64,000 nt of DNA. Origin: Heterotrichella gracilis (Eukaryota > Sar > Xanthophyceae > Tribonematales > Xanthonemataceae). Each line of letters begins with the position of its first letter. The first letter of the stretch is position 1. Position numbers and translations under genes: made by a program. Where the stretch lies: NCBI GenBank assembly GCA_032358255.1, contig JAULBX010021076.1:124001-188000 (forward strand), given 5' to 3'. This document shows, in pieces, positions 1-11,231 of this stretch. The notes under the pieces are model-generated. The model was not told the DNA's origin. It searched no databases and worked only from the letters and a program-made list of their open reading frames with translations.

Positions 1-70
1 GGCTTTGGTGCATTGTGTACCCTGGCCATTGCGCTACTGGTGCAATGGTATGTTTCGCGGAGAGAGTATG

Positions 71-75
71 TTACA
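71..75 (-). promoter_or_regulatory. Candidate TGTAA polyadenylation signal of eL27
   Basis: Reads TGTAA on the minus strand, about 190 bases downstream of the eL27 stop. TGTAA is the common chlorophyte polyadenylation signal; assignment here is by position and motif only. Confidence 0.4.
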
Positions 76-264
76 GCGGGCAGGCGTGTCGCGCCCTCCG
101 GGTCACGCCACGTGCAGGACCAACGCCTCAACACCAGGCACAGCTCAACACTAGGCCAGCAACCGGTCAAAGGGTTGTTGCAAACCCTAGCAAACCCTCA
201 TGCTGGTGACCACCTGAGAGCCATAGCAGGCCAGCAAGCTGGTAGGCCAGCGTCTCGCCAGTGC

Positions 265-2149
265 TCAGAAGCGCAGCTTTGTGAAGAACCACCTGTTCTT
301 GCCGCTCTTGAACTTCTCCTCCATGCGCTTCTTGGCCTCCTGCGGGGGACCATGGGAAAAATTGTGGTAAAGCATTGGTATATTGCGGTCCGACGTGGGG
401 CCTGCCTTGGTGTGGGTATCTCACACTGCTGAACCAACTATGAGGCTTTGAAAGATAAAACACCAGCGGTCCGGTGCCACCTGTATGCTGCCATGATGTC
501 TTGGCACACTGCTGTGGTATCGGTGTGCACCGAGCGGCGCCATAAATTCCCACCGCCCAACTCTCTGCTGCTTGTGCAAGGCCTTGCTGCTGGCGGCGTG
601 TGGTTCCTGCCAGCCTCCCGTACTGCTGTTGCCCCCCAAAACGCCCAGCAGCTGCTCCCCACACTTGGCCAGCATCCCCCATCCCCCCACCCACCACACC
701 ACACCCACAGTCACCATCCCAAGCAGACGCCCCCCACCGCCCCATCACCCCCCCTTCCCTTTCCTCACCTTGCGCGCCTCCACCTTCTTGGTTGCGTTCT
801 CGTTGATGTCCGCGGTGACCACGTCCTTGAGGTCCACGTCAAGGGTGTAGCGGGTGGGCATGAGGTGTTGGTAGTTCACGGTCTTGATGAAGGTCTGCGC
901 GGTGGAGGTGGGGATGGCGTGAGCAAAATGGCGCACAGAATGAGGTTGGTGCACGCCGTGTTTGCAGGCAGCGCCACAGCACTTGGAAGTGTGTCCATTA
1001 ATGCGCGCTGTGTGAGTGGTGCGAGGAGTGGCTGGTGCGATGGTCTAATGGGAGCGGCGTGGGTGGTGCTGGTGGGTGCTCGGGCGGGGGCTGGCGGCAC
1101 TGTGCACACAGACACTACAGCAGCCACTTTGGGAGATGGAGTGGTGCGAGGAGGCATTTAACAGGCGCATGGCCTGGTGCACGTGCGTGTGTGCCCACCT
1201 TGATGCTCGACCTCTTGGCCTGGGTCTTGAGGGAGGTCTTCTTGGTGACCTGCAGGGGTTGGTCAGATGGGTGTTAGCGGAGACATGTTGAGAACCATAA
1301 ACCAAAGGCCCTGGACCCCTAACTTATTGGTAGTACTGGATTGCCAGCTGCTGCTCAGGTGCTGGATGAGAACGGGCGGTGTGGGTTCACAGGAGAATTG
1401 CAAGGTGAATGGTGCCTGCTGACGGCGTCCACCAGGGGTTGCTGATAGGAGTAAAAAGCCGCAGCACACCCTGCAAACGTGCCACTGCACTAGTTGGCTG
1501 CCATCGGCTGGGCTGCTATTAGGGTTCTGGATGTAATCCAGGCTTTGCTGCTGGCCAGTTGAGTTGGGTTGGGCTGGTACAACCCATCATCCCGTTGCTG
1601 CCACTGCTTCCCCACACACTACTACTACGAGTGCGGCCCCAACGTGTTTCTCATCCTTGCAATAAGCTGTTGCTTTACCGTATTTCCTGCTGCTGTATCT
1701 GATATATGATATGTACCTTGCGGGGCTCCTTTGACAGGCCCACCACCAATGCATGGCCATAGGGTCTGCTGGAGGTGCCATCGTCGTGGTGCTTCACGAT
1801 GACGGCCTTCTTGCCGGCATAGCGGCCGGTGAGGAGGATCACCACCTTGCCGGGCTGCGGGTGGGGAGCAAAACAGCAAGGTGAGAAGACTCATAGACAT
1901 GGGTTCGCAGGTGATGTGGGTTGTGGGGTCCATGCAACCCCGATTGTGAAGCTGATGTTACTGTATCCATTCCAAGAGCAGCAGGCGCAACGTGTAGGGC
2001 GAGACTTTTGTACGTATGGGTGCACTTCATGCATAACTGGTTCATAGAACAGCCTTGGCTGCAGTCAGTCGCCCACGTCCACCGTGGAGGCTGCCCCTGT
2101 GCACTGCTGCCGGCAACGAGCCCGCCGTTACCTTCAAGAACTTCACCAT
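265..2149 (-). CDS. RPL27: 60S ribosomal protein eL27 (5 exons, complete)
   Basis: Structural protein of the large cytosolic ribosomal subunit. Exons, in transcript order on the minus strand: 2149-2132, 1854-1717, 1249-1199, 894-769 and 339-265 (stop 267-265). All introns are GT-AG and all junctions are phase 0; the joined product is 135 residues, against about 136 for the family. Recognisable blocks are the N-terminal MVKFLK, the KOW-like segment around [20 protein letters not shown], the central [10 protein letters not shown] and the C-terminal [12 protein letters not shown] followed by stop. The first exon is only 18 bases and was fixed by the ATG and by its GT donor. A TGTAA-type motif, the usual green-algal polyadenylation signal, lies on the minus strand at 71-75, about 190 bases past the stop. 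The gene is divergent from STT3 with 771 bases between start codons. Confidence 0.97.
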
Positions 2150-2920
2150 CTTGGCCAACTCGCAGCTCCAAAGTGCACAGCTGCGCGGAAAAGAGGGAGA
2201 GGATGGCGCAGCTGTGACACCAAAATAGAAGCCGCCGCTTTTACTGCAGTGCCGGATCTAGGAGTTGACCGAAGAAATACGGATCGGATGTTATTTATTT
2301 GTTCGGTTATATCTTCGGATACTGTTATCTATCCACGGATATAAAAGGCATATCCGCACAAATGGTCCGTGTTTATTTTTATCGTGCGGCTCGGAGGTTT
2401 TTTGTCCAACAATCCATCGCGCACATCCATCACGGGGGACCACCTTGTTTTACAGAGACCTCGTTGGTTCACGTTGCTTGTCCTAATCTATCGTTAGTGC
2501 AGCGGCATCTATGCTTGTATTGCATAAAGGTAGTCTCATCCTGCACCCGTTGTAGATGTGATGGCATGATGCGTGCATGCATTCTCCCTTGAAAAGGTCT
2601 TCTTGATGCAGAATACCAGTCAGTGAGTTGGGTTTTCAGCAACCTGGTTAGTACATAAATATAGGCACTAGGAACTGCGAAGTGGTAAACGAATAGTCGT
2701 GCCCAGCCTACTGCAACTCAGGGTGGAGAAGGCTTGGAACATTGTGCTGATCAAGCCACAAGGCCTCAACCATGTTTCATACAAGGGGTTTAGGTGAACC
2801 AGCAATCTGACATCAAACCACCAACGAGGCCATCAGTTAAGGAGCATAACCAATTCATAAGGAATATAACTGCTGGAGTAAACATCAGTTTTGGACAGGT
2901 GCACACACCCATCAGCAGCG
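2150..2920. promoter_or_regulatory. Divergent intergenic promoter region, eL27 / STT3
   Basis: 771 bases separate the start codons of eL27 (minus) and STT3 (plus), so both promoters and 5' UTRs should lie here. The stretch is more AT-rich than the genes. It contains TATAAAAG at 2340-2347, embedded in a short palindrome (arms CGGATAT/ATATCCG, 2336-2356), and an AT-rich segment near 2650-2665. No ORF in it has coding character. Transcription starts cannot be placed from sequence alone. Confidence 0.5.
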
Positions 2921-5900
2921 ATGGACGCCATCAGCGTGGGGGCCACCCCCTTGGCGCCCAAGAAGGCCTCCTCAGCTGCCATCCTCCTCAACGCAGCCAC
3001 GCTGATAGCCATCTGCGTGATGGCGGTCAGCATCCGGCTGTTCTCCGTGATCAAGTACGAGAGCGTGATCCACGAGTTTGACCCCTACTTCAACTTCAGG
3101 GTGACAAAGTTCCTGACGGCGGAGGGCTGGTATGACCTCTGGAACTGGTTTGATGACCGCACCTGGTACCCGTTGGGTCGCGTGGTGGGGGGCACCGTCT
3201 ACCCGGTGAGGAGCTGCTGCTGGCTGTGGGCGCCCATCACTGGCTAGCACACTGTTTGGTGGTACTTGAGCACCTTTGCCAGCGGGGGACATGGCCCGTT
3301 GCTGCCTCATGCTTTGTTTGGTGTGAGGGGCTGGCAATGTGGGTTGCTAATGGCTGCATGTACACCCATCAGTGGCAAGCAAATGCTAGCGCGCTTTTGT
3401 TTATTGGTTTATGTGCACCTAAGGCAAAGGACGGTGTTGGAGAGTCCCACTGCATCAGCAGCTGGCAGTGCATATTAGCTGCAGCCATGGCTGATGTTCA
3501 GACGTTTTCTGTTGCAGGGCCTCATCTGGACTGCGGGTCTGATGCACAACGTCCTGCACGCCCTCAACATCCCACTCAACGTGCAGGAGGTATGGTCCTG
3601 GCCCTGTGCTGTGCACGTGCCACAAACCTTTGCGTCACTGTCATATACTCAACCTTGTGCCTCCTGCGTCTTCTGCCTTTTCCACCTCAACCATGCACCC
3701 TTAAGTCAAGGTACCACCAGCACGTGCTTGTAGCCGTAAGTGCACTTGCACGCCTATAGTATAAAGACATCACCCTCAAGTGCACCTTAGCCACTACTCT
3801 GCTGTGCCACCCGGGCCTGGAATACCCACGCCGTGTTTTTAACCAGAATTGGAACCTTGGCCTCACTTGGCACCACCCCCCTCCTCGTGGTACATGCCTG
3901 CGGATTGGTCTTTTCTCCGAAACCCTAAACCCTAAAACTAATTCCTAAATTGAAACAACCGCTGTGCTGTTCAAAGGAGAGCTGGACGAGGCAAACTTAA
4001 ACCCTAAATAAACCCTAAACCCCTGCAGGTGTGTGTGTTCACTGCCCCGGTCTTCTCCGCCTTCTGTGCCCTGGCCACCTACCTGTTTGTGCGCGAGATC
4101 AAGGGCAACGGGGCGGGCCTGTGCGCGTCAGCCGTCATCGCTGTTGTTCCTTCATACATCTCCCGATCAGTGGCTGGTTCCTTTGACAACGAGGGTGTGG
4201 CCATCTTTGCGCTGGTGTTCACCTTCTTCATGTATGCAAAGGTGGGTGCGATGGTGGTGGGATTTGTGGTGTGTGGGGGAGGGTGCAGGGGAAGGGGATG
4301 GCGGTTGGAGGGGTTTGGAGACGAAGGTTGGGCGTGTCATGGGGGGCTACGCATAAGTCACAATCCACCTCCAAACGCCTATGGAACACCACATTCCCCA
4401 CCCACCCACCATCCCATCCCACCCCTCATGAACCCAATCACCGAATAATTACCCCCCACCCCCCACCCCCCTTGCAGACCCTCAACACCGGCTCGCTCGC
4501 CTGGGCCACCGGCCTGTGCCTGTCCTACTGGTACATGGTCATGTCATGGGGAGGCTACTCCTTCATCGTCAACATCTTCCCAATCCACATGCTGGCCCTG
4601 GTGGTGTCGAACCGGGTCACCCCCTCTGCGTATATAGCGTTCTGCCCCTTTGTGATTGTGGGGACCCTGGAGGCCGCCAGCATCCCCGTGGTGGGCTTCA
4701 ACGCGGTGCTCATGTCTGAGCACTTTGCGGGGTTCTTTGTGTTTGCGGTGGTCAACGCCTACTTCTTCATCAACTGGATCAGGGTAAGGGTTATTGGGGA
4801 TGGGCTGGCCCATGGCGGTGAAATAGGGGTGAAACATGCATAGTAGTATTTTGGTAGGCCAGTTTTTATATGTGCGGGGACTGGAGGCGGCTAGTATCCC
4901 TGTGGTTGGCATCAACGCGGTGCTCATGTCTGAGCACTTTGCGGGGTTCTTTGTGTTTGCGGTGGTCAACGCCTACTTCTTCATCAACNNNNNNNNNNNN
5001 NNNNNNNNNNNNNNNNNNNNNNNNNNNNNNNNNNNNNNNNNNNNNNNNNNNNNNNNNNNNNNNNNNNNNNNNNNNNNNNNNNNNNNNNTGGATCAGGGTA
5101 AGGGTGGTGGGGGTGGGCTGGCGCATGGTACTTGATTATTGTCATGACTGATGACAAAATGCTTTGTCGGAAGTTAGTATTATATTCCAGGGACTGGGAT
5201 CACAGTGGGCGTTGAGGGTGTAATGCAAGACAAATGAAATGGAGATAGGATGTGATTCACGCTAAATTTATCTGGTAGTTTTACTTTATCTCCTAATCGC
5301 TAGCCTGCCCCTCCTTCTCACAAGAAGGTTAAAAGCTGACTCTGGCTCCCCCTCCTGCAGAAAATCCTGCCCGCCCGCGAGTTCCGCGCCGCCCTGGCCC
5401 TGGTACTCTCTGGCGCTGTGGTGTTCCTGGGGGTGGCGGTGTTCCTCATCATCGGCTATGTCATGTCGAGCCCAACCTTCGGGTGGACAGGTATGCGTGG
5501 GGAGTGGGCGGGGGTGGCGTTTGCTCGAAGGGGGTTGCTGGCCATGGGTTGGTTACTGGTGTTTACTGGTGTGACGGTGGAACAGCGGGTATTCCAATGG
5601 CATGGGTGGCGTCGCTGTGTGGGTGCTGCTGTGGTGGGGTGGTAACCTGCCTGCACCAGCACCTTGTTGCAACTTAATAATTGCTAAGGGCAAACAGTAT
5701 TTCCCCAACCGGCGTGGCATACCCCTGACCCCTCAGCCCTAGGTCAATACCCTAAATTAAATCCGGACCCCCCGCATGTTGGTCGTGTACCCGCAATCCT
5801 CACCAAACCCTAAACCTTAAATCATAATATCTAACCCCTAATCACTTCAAACCCCTCCGCAGGCCGCTCTCTGTCCCTGCTTGACCCCACCTACGCCAGC

Positions 5901-8900
5901 AAGTACATCCCCATCATCGCCAGCGTGAGCGAGCACCAGTCCCCCGCCTGGCCCTCCTACTTCACAGACACCCACATCATGGTGCTGTTCATGCCACTGG
6001 GCCTCATCGCATGCTTCAGGCCACTCACACTGGCCTCGCTGTTCCTTGCGCTCTGGGGTGTCACTGCCGCTTACTTCTCGGGAGTCATGGTGGGTGGCAG
6101 TGGGTTGGAGTTGATTTGATAAGTGGGCCATATGCATGGTGGGGTGGGTGGTAGCATGGTGGGTGGGGGTTGTTGGTGCTGTTCATGCCACTGGGCCTCA
6201 TCGCATGCTTCAGGCCGCTCACCCTGGCCTCGCTGTTCCTGGCGCTGTGTGGGGTCTCTGCCGCGTACTTCTCGGGAGTCATGGTGAGCAGGTGGTGGTG
6301 GTGGTGGTGGTGGTGGTGGGGCGGGGTGGGGGATCAAGGTGGTGGTGGCGGGTGGTGGAGGGGTGGGGTTGGCGGGTACATGCGGCTGGGGCTCGTCCCT
6401 TATTTCTAGCCCACTTGTCGAGTCCTGCCATGGCTGTTGCTGGTGCTGTCACCCTCCAGGAGAGGTCACAGCAGCGTACTGCTCGGGAGGTCTTGGCTGT
6501 GCTTATATCTTAGGGGGTTTGGGTTCCCACCAGGGGTTCCCACCTCCATGTTGGCCTCACGGTGATGCTCTGCAATCACAGCCCACTGCTCACCTCCTCT
6601 CCGCCTCCTGCCGTGCGGCGCCTCGCCCGCAGGATTGCATGTCGCCGACACTACCCACATGATTGCCCCAAGCTCGTCCCCCACCATAATTCCCGCTCAC
6701 CCCATTCCACCCTTCCCCCCAGGTCCGCCTCATGCTGGTCCTGGCCCCCGCCGCCTGCTGCCTGTCAGGCATCGCCATCCACGAGCTGCTGGCGGTGCTG
6801 ACGAGGTCACTCAAGGCAGAAAACACCAGCGAGGGTGAGGCGCCGGCCGCCGCGCTGCCGGTGGTGCCCCTGTCTGCCACTCCCGCTGCCGATGGCGCCG
6901 ATGGGTCCAAGAGCAAGAAGGGGAAGGGGGGAAAGGTACGAGTAGTAGTGCCCGAATCTTATGAAACTAAGAGACCAATGTTTCACCCCACTCGCTGGTC
7001 CTGGGTACCTCTGATGGGCTCAATGTTAAATCTGGGTATCGGCGACGACGCTGGGTTGAATTGGGGCCCATTTACCTCTTTTTGCAGTCTGTGCTTGTCT
7101 GTGGCTGTGGCTGTGGTTGTGGCTGTGGGGTGTTTCCCTTTTCTTGGCACATGCCACTCACTTGCCCTGCTTGGCGATCGCTCTTGGCTGTTGCTGCTAA
7201 GCTTGGATCTCTTGTGCTCCTTGCATTGACCAATCGTCCCATTGACATTGGACATGCGATCGGCACAAGATGCTCAAAGCCAAGCAGCACCAATTGATGG
7301 TGGTCATTGAAGAGGGCAAGCGAGTGACATGTCCAGATCTGTGTTGGATGCCATGGAATGGATTTCCTGACGGCGGACATGATTATCATTATCATATGGA
7401 TGTGATACGAGTTTGAGGGTAGAACCAAGCAGGGGCAGGGCGTCCCCGCATGACCCCCAAACATTAAATCCTTCAGCATGGAACTAACCCTCCGCCCTCT
7501 CCTCTCCCCACCCCACCAGGACTCCACCCCCAAGGAGAAGACCACCCGCTCCTCCCCTGCGTCATACTTCTCCTCCCTCTTCAGCTCCAAATCCAATACC
7601 ATCCCGAAAGACGTGGCTGGGCTGGGCCTCTTGCTTCTCACAGCAGTGGGCGTGTTCTACATGATCCACTGCGTATGGATCAGCGCGGAAATGTACTCGG
7701 CGCCCTCCATCGTGCTGCAGTCCCGAGGACGCGACGGCAGCGTGCACGTGTTTGACGATTTCCGGGAGGGCTACGCGTGGCTGCGCCACAACACCGGCGA
7801 GGACGACAAGGTTGGTTGCAGGGTTCTAGGGTTTGGGGCCTAGGGTTTCTGGTAGGTTTTGTTTAGGGTTGACGATGTCCGGGAGGGCCACGCGTGGCTG
7901 CGCCACAACACTGGCGAGGATGACAAGGTGGGGTGCAGGGTGCTGGGATGTAGGGTGGAGGATGAGGGTTATCCAGCGGGAACGCTTGGCGCCCTGCGCT
8001 GTGCTGTTTCCGTTGTTTCTGGCCCCCATGCACCTTCTCTCTTGCCTTCATTTTTCTGCTCACGTCCCCCATGGCCTTCCCACTCCTTCCTCTTGACCCT
8101 GTTCCTCGCTCACCTCCTTACCCCCCCCCCCCCCAGATTGCCAGCTGGTGGGACTACGGGTACCAGACCACCGCCATGGCCAACCGCACAGTCATTGTGG
8201 ACAACAACACATGGAACAACACGCACATCGCACAGGTGGGGCGAGCCATGATTAGTGGACGACTGGCTGTCACGTAAAGCACATGCCATGTGTGATACAC
8301 ACTGCAAACGGCATTAAATTATGTCTGTCAAAATAGACATCGTCGGCTACAATCCGCCTGGAGATACCCAGGATATCATGCCTAGCAAGCCGGTCTTGGA
8401 TTAAGACCCTTGACGCAGACAAAGTACGATGTCTGTACAGTTGCTGGTGTCTAGACTCGTGACTCCTGCAAAGTTTGCCTACGAGCACAGCACATTATGG
8501 CTGACTAGCTTGTCTTGGACTTGGAACCTTCACATGATGCAATTGAAGGTTGTCCATATACTTGCTGATGAAGGTTTCCCGCACCTGTCCCAGGTTGGTC
8601 GCGCCATGTCCAGCCCCGAGTACAAGGCCTGGAAGATCTACCGCTCGCTGGATGTGGACTACGTGTTTGTGGTGTTCGGAGGATTCATTGGGTGCGTGGG
8701 GAATGGTGGTGTGAAGTGGGGATTATGGGGGGTTCATAGTTGTGTGGTGGTGTGGGGTGGGTTTGCGGTTGTGTCATATGGGAGTGGATTATCGGACTTG
8801 GCGTTTGGCGGATTCATGGGGAAGGTAATTGGGTTTGCTGTGTGTATATGCTGGGGGCCGTTTTCCTTGGGGTATCTGTACCTTTCTCACAACTCCTGCA

Positions 8901-10061
8901 AACCTCAAAACCACCCACATGCACCCCGCAGCTACCCCTCCGACGACATCAACAAGTTCCTGTGGATGGTGCGCATCGGCGGGGGAGTGTACCCCGAAAT
9001 CAAGGAAAAGGATTACCTGGGTGGGGGCCAGTACCGAGTCGACCAGGGCGCCGCCAAGGGCCTGCTGGATAGCCTCATGTACAAGCTGAGCTACTACCGG
9101 TTTGCTGATGCAAGCATGATGACTACGGGCCAGCGGGGCATGGATCGCGTGCGCAACGCCGTGATTGCGGTGACCGACATACGGTGCGTGTGGGTGGCGG
9201 TGGTGGGTGCTTTGTGATTGTGTGATGGCGGTGCGGTGGTGCGGTGGCGGGTGTGGAACGCAGTGGTTATGGTGGCTTGTGTGCGGGGGATGGTTGGGTG
9301 GTGGTGATGTATGATGCAAGCATGATTAGCACGGGCCAGCGGGGCATGGACCGCGTGCGCAACGCTGTGATTGCGGTGACCGACATACGGTGCGTGGCGT
9401 GGCGGTGGTGGTGTGCCGGGTGGGGTGTGGGGGATGTCTGACATGCGGTGACTGGCGCATGGTCCTTCAGAATGGGTGGGTGGATGGGTGGGGCGGGGTG
9501 GGCAAGGGTGTGCAACCCAGTGGTTGGGGTGATTGATGTCAACACATATTGTGGATGGTGGTTGTGTTGGACGGTGGTGGCAGTGTTCTGTGAGCTTCTT
9601 GGAGAGTTTTATGTTTCATCTTACACAGCCACGTCACCTGAATACTTAAAGCTCGTCACCCCAATCCCCGCGTTGCATGCTGCGCTAGTTTGAGCAGACC
9701 CATCCCCTTCCCCCAGGCTGCGCTACTTTGAGGAGGTTTTCACCAGCGAGCAGGTTTAGTGCTTAGGGTTTGGGGCCTTCTTACTGACCCACATCTTGTC
9801 TTTGCAGGCTGCGCTGCTTTGAGGAGGTTTTCACCAGCGAGCAGGTGTAGTGCTTAGGGTTTGGGGCCTTCTTACTGACCCACATCTTGTCTTTGCAGGC
9901 TGCGCTACTTTGAGGAGGTTTTCACTAGCGAGCACTGGATGATGCGCATCTACAAGGTGCTGGACAAGCCACGCAGGGAGAAGAACCTCAAGAACCCCCA
10001 CAGGGTAAAGGCGCGCAAGGCCAAGGCGAAGAAGAGGGCGGCCTCAGGGAAGCCAAACTAG
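2921..10061 (+). CDS. STT3: STT3, catalytic subunit of oligosaccharyltransferase (12 exons, complete)
   Basis: Transfers the lipid-linked oligosaccharide to Asn of N-x-S/T sequons in the ER lumen; polytopic membrane enzyme. Exons: 2921-3205, 3518-3589, 4029-4241, 4478-4783, 5361-5490, 5863-6089, 6723-6935, 7520-7810, 8137-8235, 8594-8691, 8932-9183 and 9899-10061. All are GT-AG, phases match, and the product is 782 residues, the usual eukaryotic length. Signature residues are present: FDPYFNFR near residue 54, GSFDNEG of the second acidic motif, SVSEHQ near 360, WWDYGYQ near 583, the sequon-rich DNNTWNNTH just after it, and DDINKFLWM (the DK-type motif). The C-terminus is lysine-rich. A Ser/Ala/Lys-rich linker (end of exon 7, start of exon 8) precedes the last membrane helix. 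Introns carry diverged copies of exon ends (listed separately); only the exons above join into one frame. Confidence 0.97.
4881..5098 (+). repeat. Exon-4 echo in STT3 intron 4, split by a 100-N gap
   Basis: Bases 4881-4988 repeat the last 107 or so bases of exon 4 (4667-4774) and the copy resumes at 5089-5098 with TGGATCAGGG plus a GT donor. The 100 Ns (4989-5088) fall exactly where the copy is otherwise continuous. The first 35 bases differ at six sites, five of them third codon positions; the rest is identical. Confidence 0.9.
4989..5088. other. Assembly gap (100 N)
   Basis: A run of exactly 100 N, the conventional filler for a gap of unknown size. Flanks join seamlessly when compared with STT3 exon 4, so no exon sequence need be missing. 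Confidence 0.98.
6174..6283 (+). repeat. Exon-6 echo in STT3 intron 6
   Basis: Repeats the last ~110 bases of exon 6 (5980-6089), including the ATG|GT donor. The reading frame is intact. Most differences are silent (for example CCA/CCG, ACA/ACC, CTT/CTG), with two or so amino-acid changes (Trp to Cys, Thr to Ser). A weaker third fragment appears near 6465-6496. Confidence 0.9.
6290..6320. repeat. (TGG)n microsatellite in STT3 intron 6
   Basis: About ten TGG/GTG triplets in a row just downstream of the exon-6 echo; impure GTGG-rich sequence continues to about 6370. Confidence 0.9.
7142..7345. repeat. Imperfect foldback (inverted repeat) in STT3 intron 7
   Basis: The left arm (about 7148-7174, CACATGCCACTCACTTGCCC) pairs imperfectly with the complement of 7313-7338 (GGGCAAGCGAGTGACATGTC). 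Inner segments around TCTTGTGCTC and GGCACAAGATGCTC also pair. The element spans about 200 bases and has no coding potential, so it resembles a degraded MITE or foldback element. Confidence 0.5.
7868..7927 (+). repeat. Exon-8 echo in STT3 intron 8
   Basis: Repeats the last 60 bases of exon 8 (7751-7810) with an intact frame and GT donor. It differs at five or so sites, including Tyr to His. TTTAGGG-type heptamers precede it. Confidence 0.9.
9312..9389 (+). repeat. Exon-11 echo in STT3 intron 11
   Basis: Repeats the last ~78 bases of exon 11 (9106-9183) and the start of its intron (GTGCGTG). Four codons differ, two of them silently. The frame is open. Confidence 0.9.
9717..9898 (+). repeat. 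Two 91-bp tandem echoes of the start of STT3 exon 12
   Basis: Copies start after AG at 9717 and 9808; the real exon starts at 9899, so the period is exactly 91. Each unit is the first ~38 bases of exon 12, then GTNTAG, TTAGGGTTTGGGG and a complete polypyrimidine-CAG acceptor. A degenerate fourth trace lies near 9676-9696. Confidence 0.92.
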
Positions 10062-11231
10062 AGGGGCAGGATGTAGGGTTTAGGGTTAGGGTTTGCCAAG
10101 GGTAGAGGACATATGCGCTGGGTGGGTGGGGGCCTGGGTGGGTGGGGGGGCGTATGCGCAGGGACAGGGTGCGTGGTGGGGGCTTAGGCCAGTCCGGGAG
10201 CACATGAGGGGTCTGTTGGTGGGGGTTGGTGGGGTGTCACGTGCTGTGGGTATGGGTGGGTGCGAGGGTTGCGCATGCGCTGGCCGGGGGGCGGGGGTCT
10301 TGGGCGGGTGCAGGGCAGGCTATATCAGCTTCTGAAGCAAGGGTCAGGGCGTGGGTCCCATGCAGGCCACCACATCATTGACAGGCACCAAAGGCTGTAG
10401 TGGCGGCATCACCGCATTGACAATGTGCATGGTTGTTGTCAGCCTGTTTGCAATGAAGGCAGCTTGCTACGCGTGCTTCCATCATGGGAACTTTGTGGTC
10501 AACAGCCTGCCATGCCTGCGTTTCAGAATGAGAATCAATCCATTTTGACTCAACGTGACACACCAGGTGCCTTGAAGTTACGGTGAATGGTCCAGGCTTT
10601 ACACAGAGCTGTACAGCTGTCACAGTGCGTACTGTCCCAAGGGCTCAGCCTGGCCGTAACGGTTGGCAGCCAATTTAATTATTGAATACCAATGCGCAGC
10701 TTGTCAGGACTGGGAGTCAGGTGTGCACTGTGAGTCACCGATTGCTGCCTACCAGGCTGTCATTGACTCATCAGTCATCATTGATCAAAACAATACACAA
10801 AGTGTACGTGACACTGCGTGCCCTCACAAAGCCTCCAGCTATCACCAGGCAAAACCACGCCACAGGCACACGCTAGGCCATGCCACACTCTCTAATTTAA
10901 AAGTTTCTGCACAGTGTGTCACATTGTCATCAACCCACTTGCTCAGTCGGCAACACACTCAGTCCCTACCGCAGCCTTTCCGCACTCAGTGTGCACGCAC
11001 CCTACAAATAGCCTAGGTTTGTGATTTTGTTCGTTCAACGTCCAAGTTGGTCTACCCCACCCTATGCCAGCGTTTTTGGCCTTTGCTGCGTCGCCATGGC
11101 AAATGTAAATGCACGTGCACTGTACAGCGGTCAACCAACCCCTAAGCTAGGGTTCTGCCCACACGCTACGTCAGAGCTTCCGCGCTGCCCTGTGCCACAT
11201 GCATCCAAACCCTAAGATACATTCTCCCACC
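10062..11231. other. Convergent intergenic region, STT3 / F-box gene
   Basis: Holds the 3' ends of two convergent genes. TTTAGGG-type heptamers occur right after the STT3 stop (10074-10094), followed by GGGTGG-rich sequence to about 10320. From 10330 to 11230 I see no conserved peptide, RNA gene or repeat family. Confidence 0.6.

Noticed and set aside
2340-2347. TATAAAAG as the STT3 TATA box
   Set aside because: It lies about 575 bases from the ATG with no supporting transcript start; kept only as a remark in the promoter entry.
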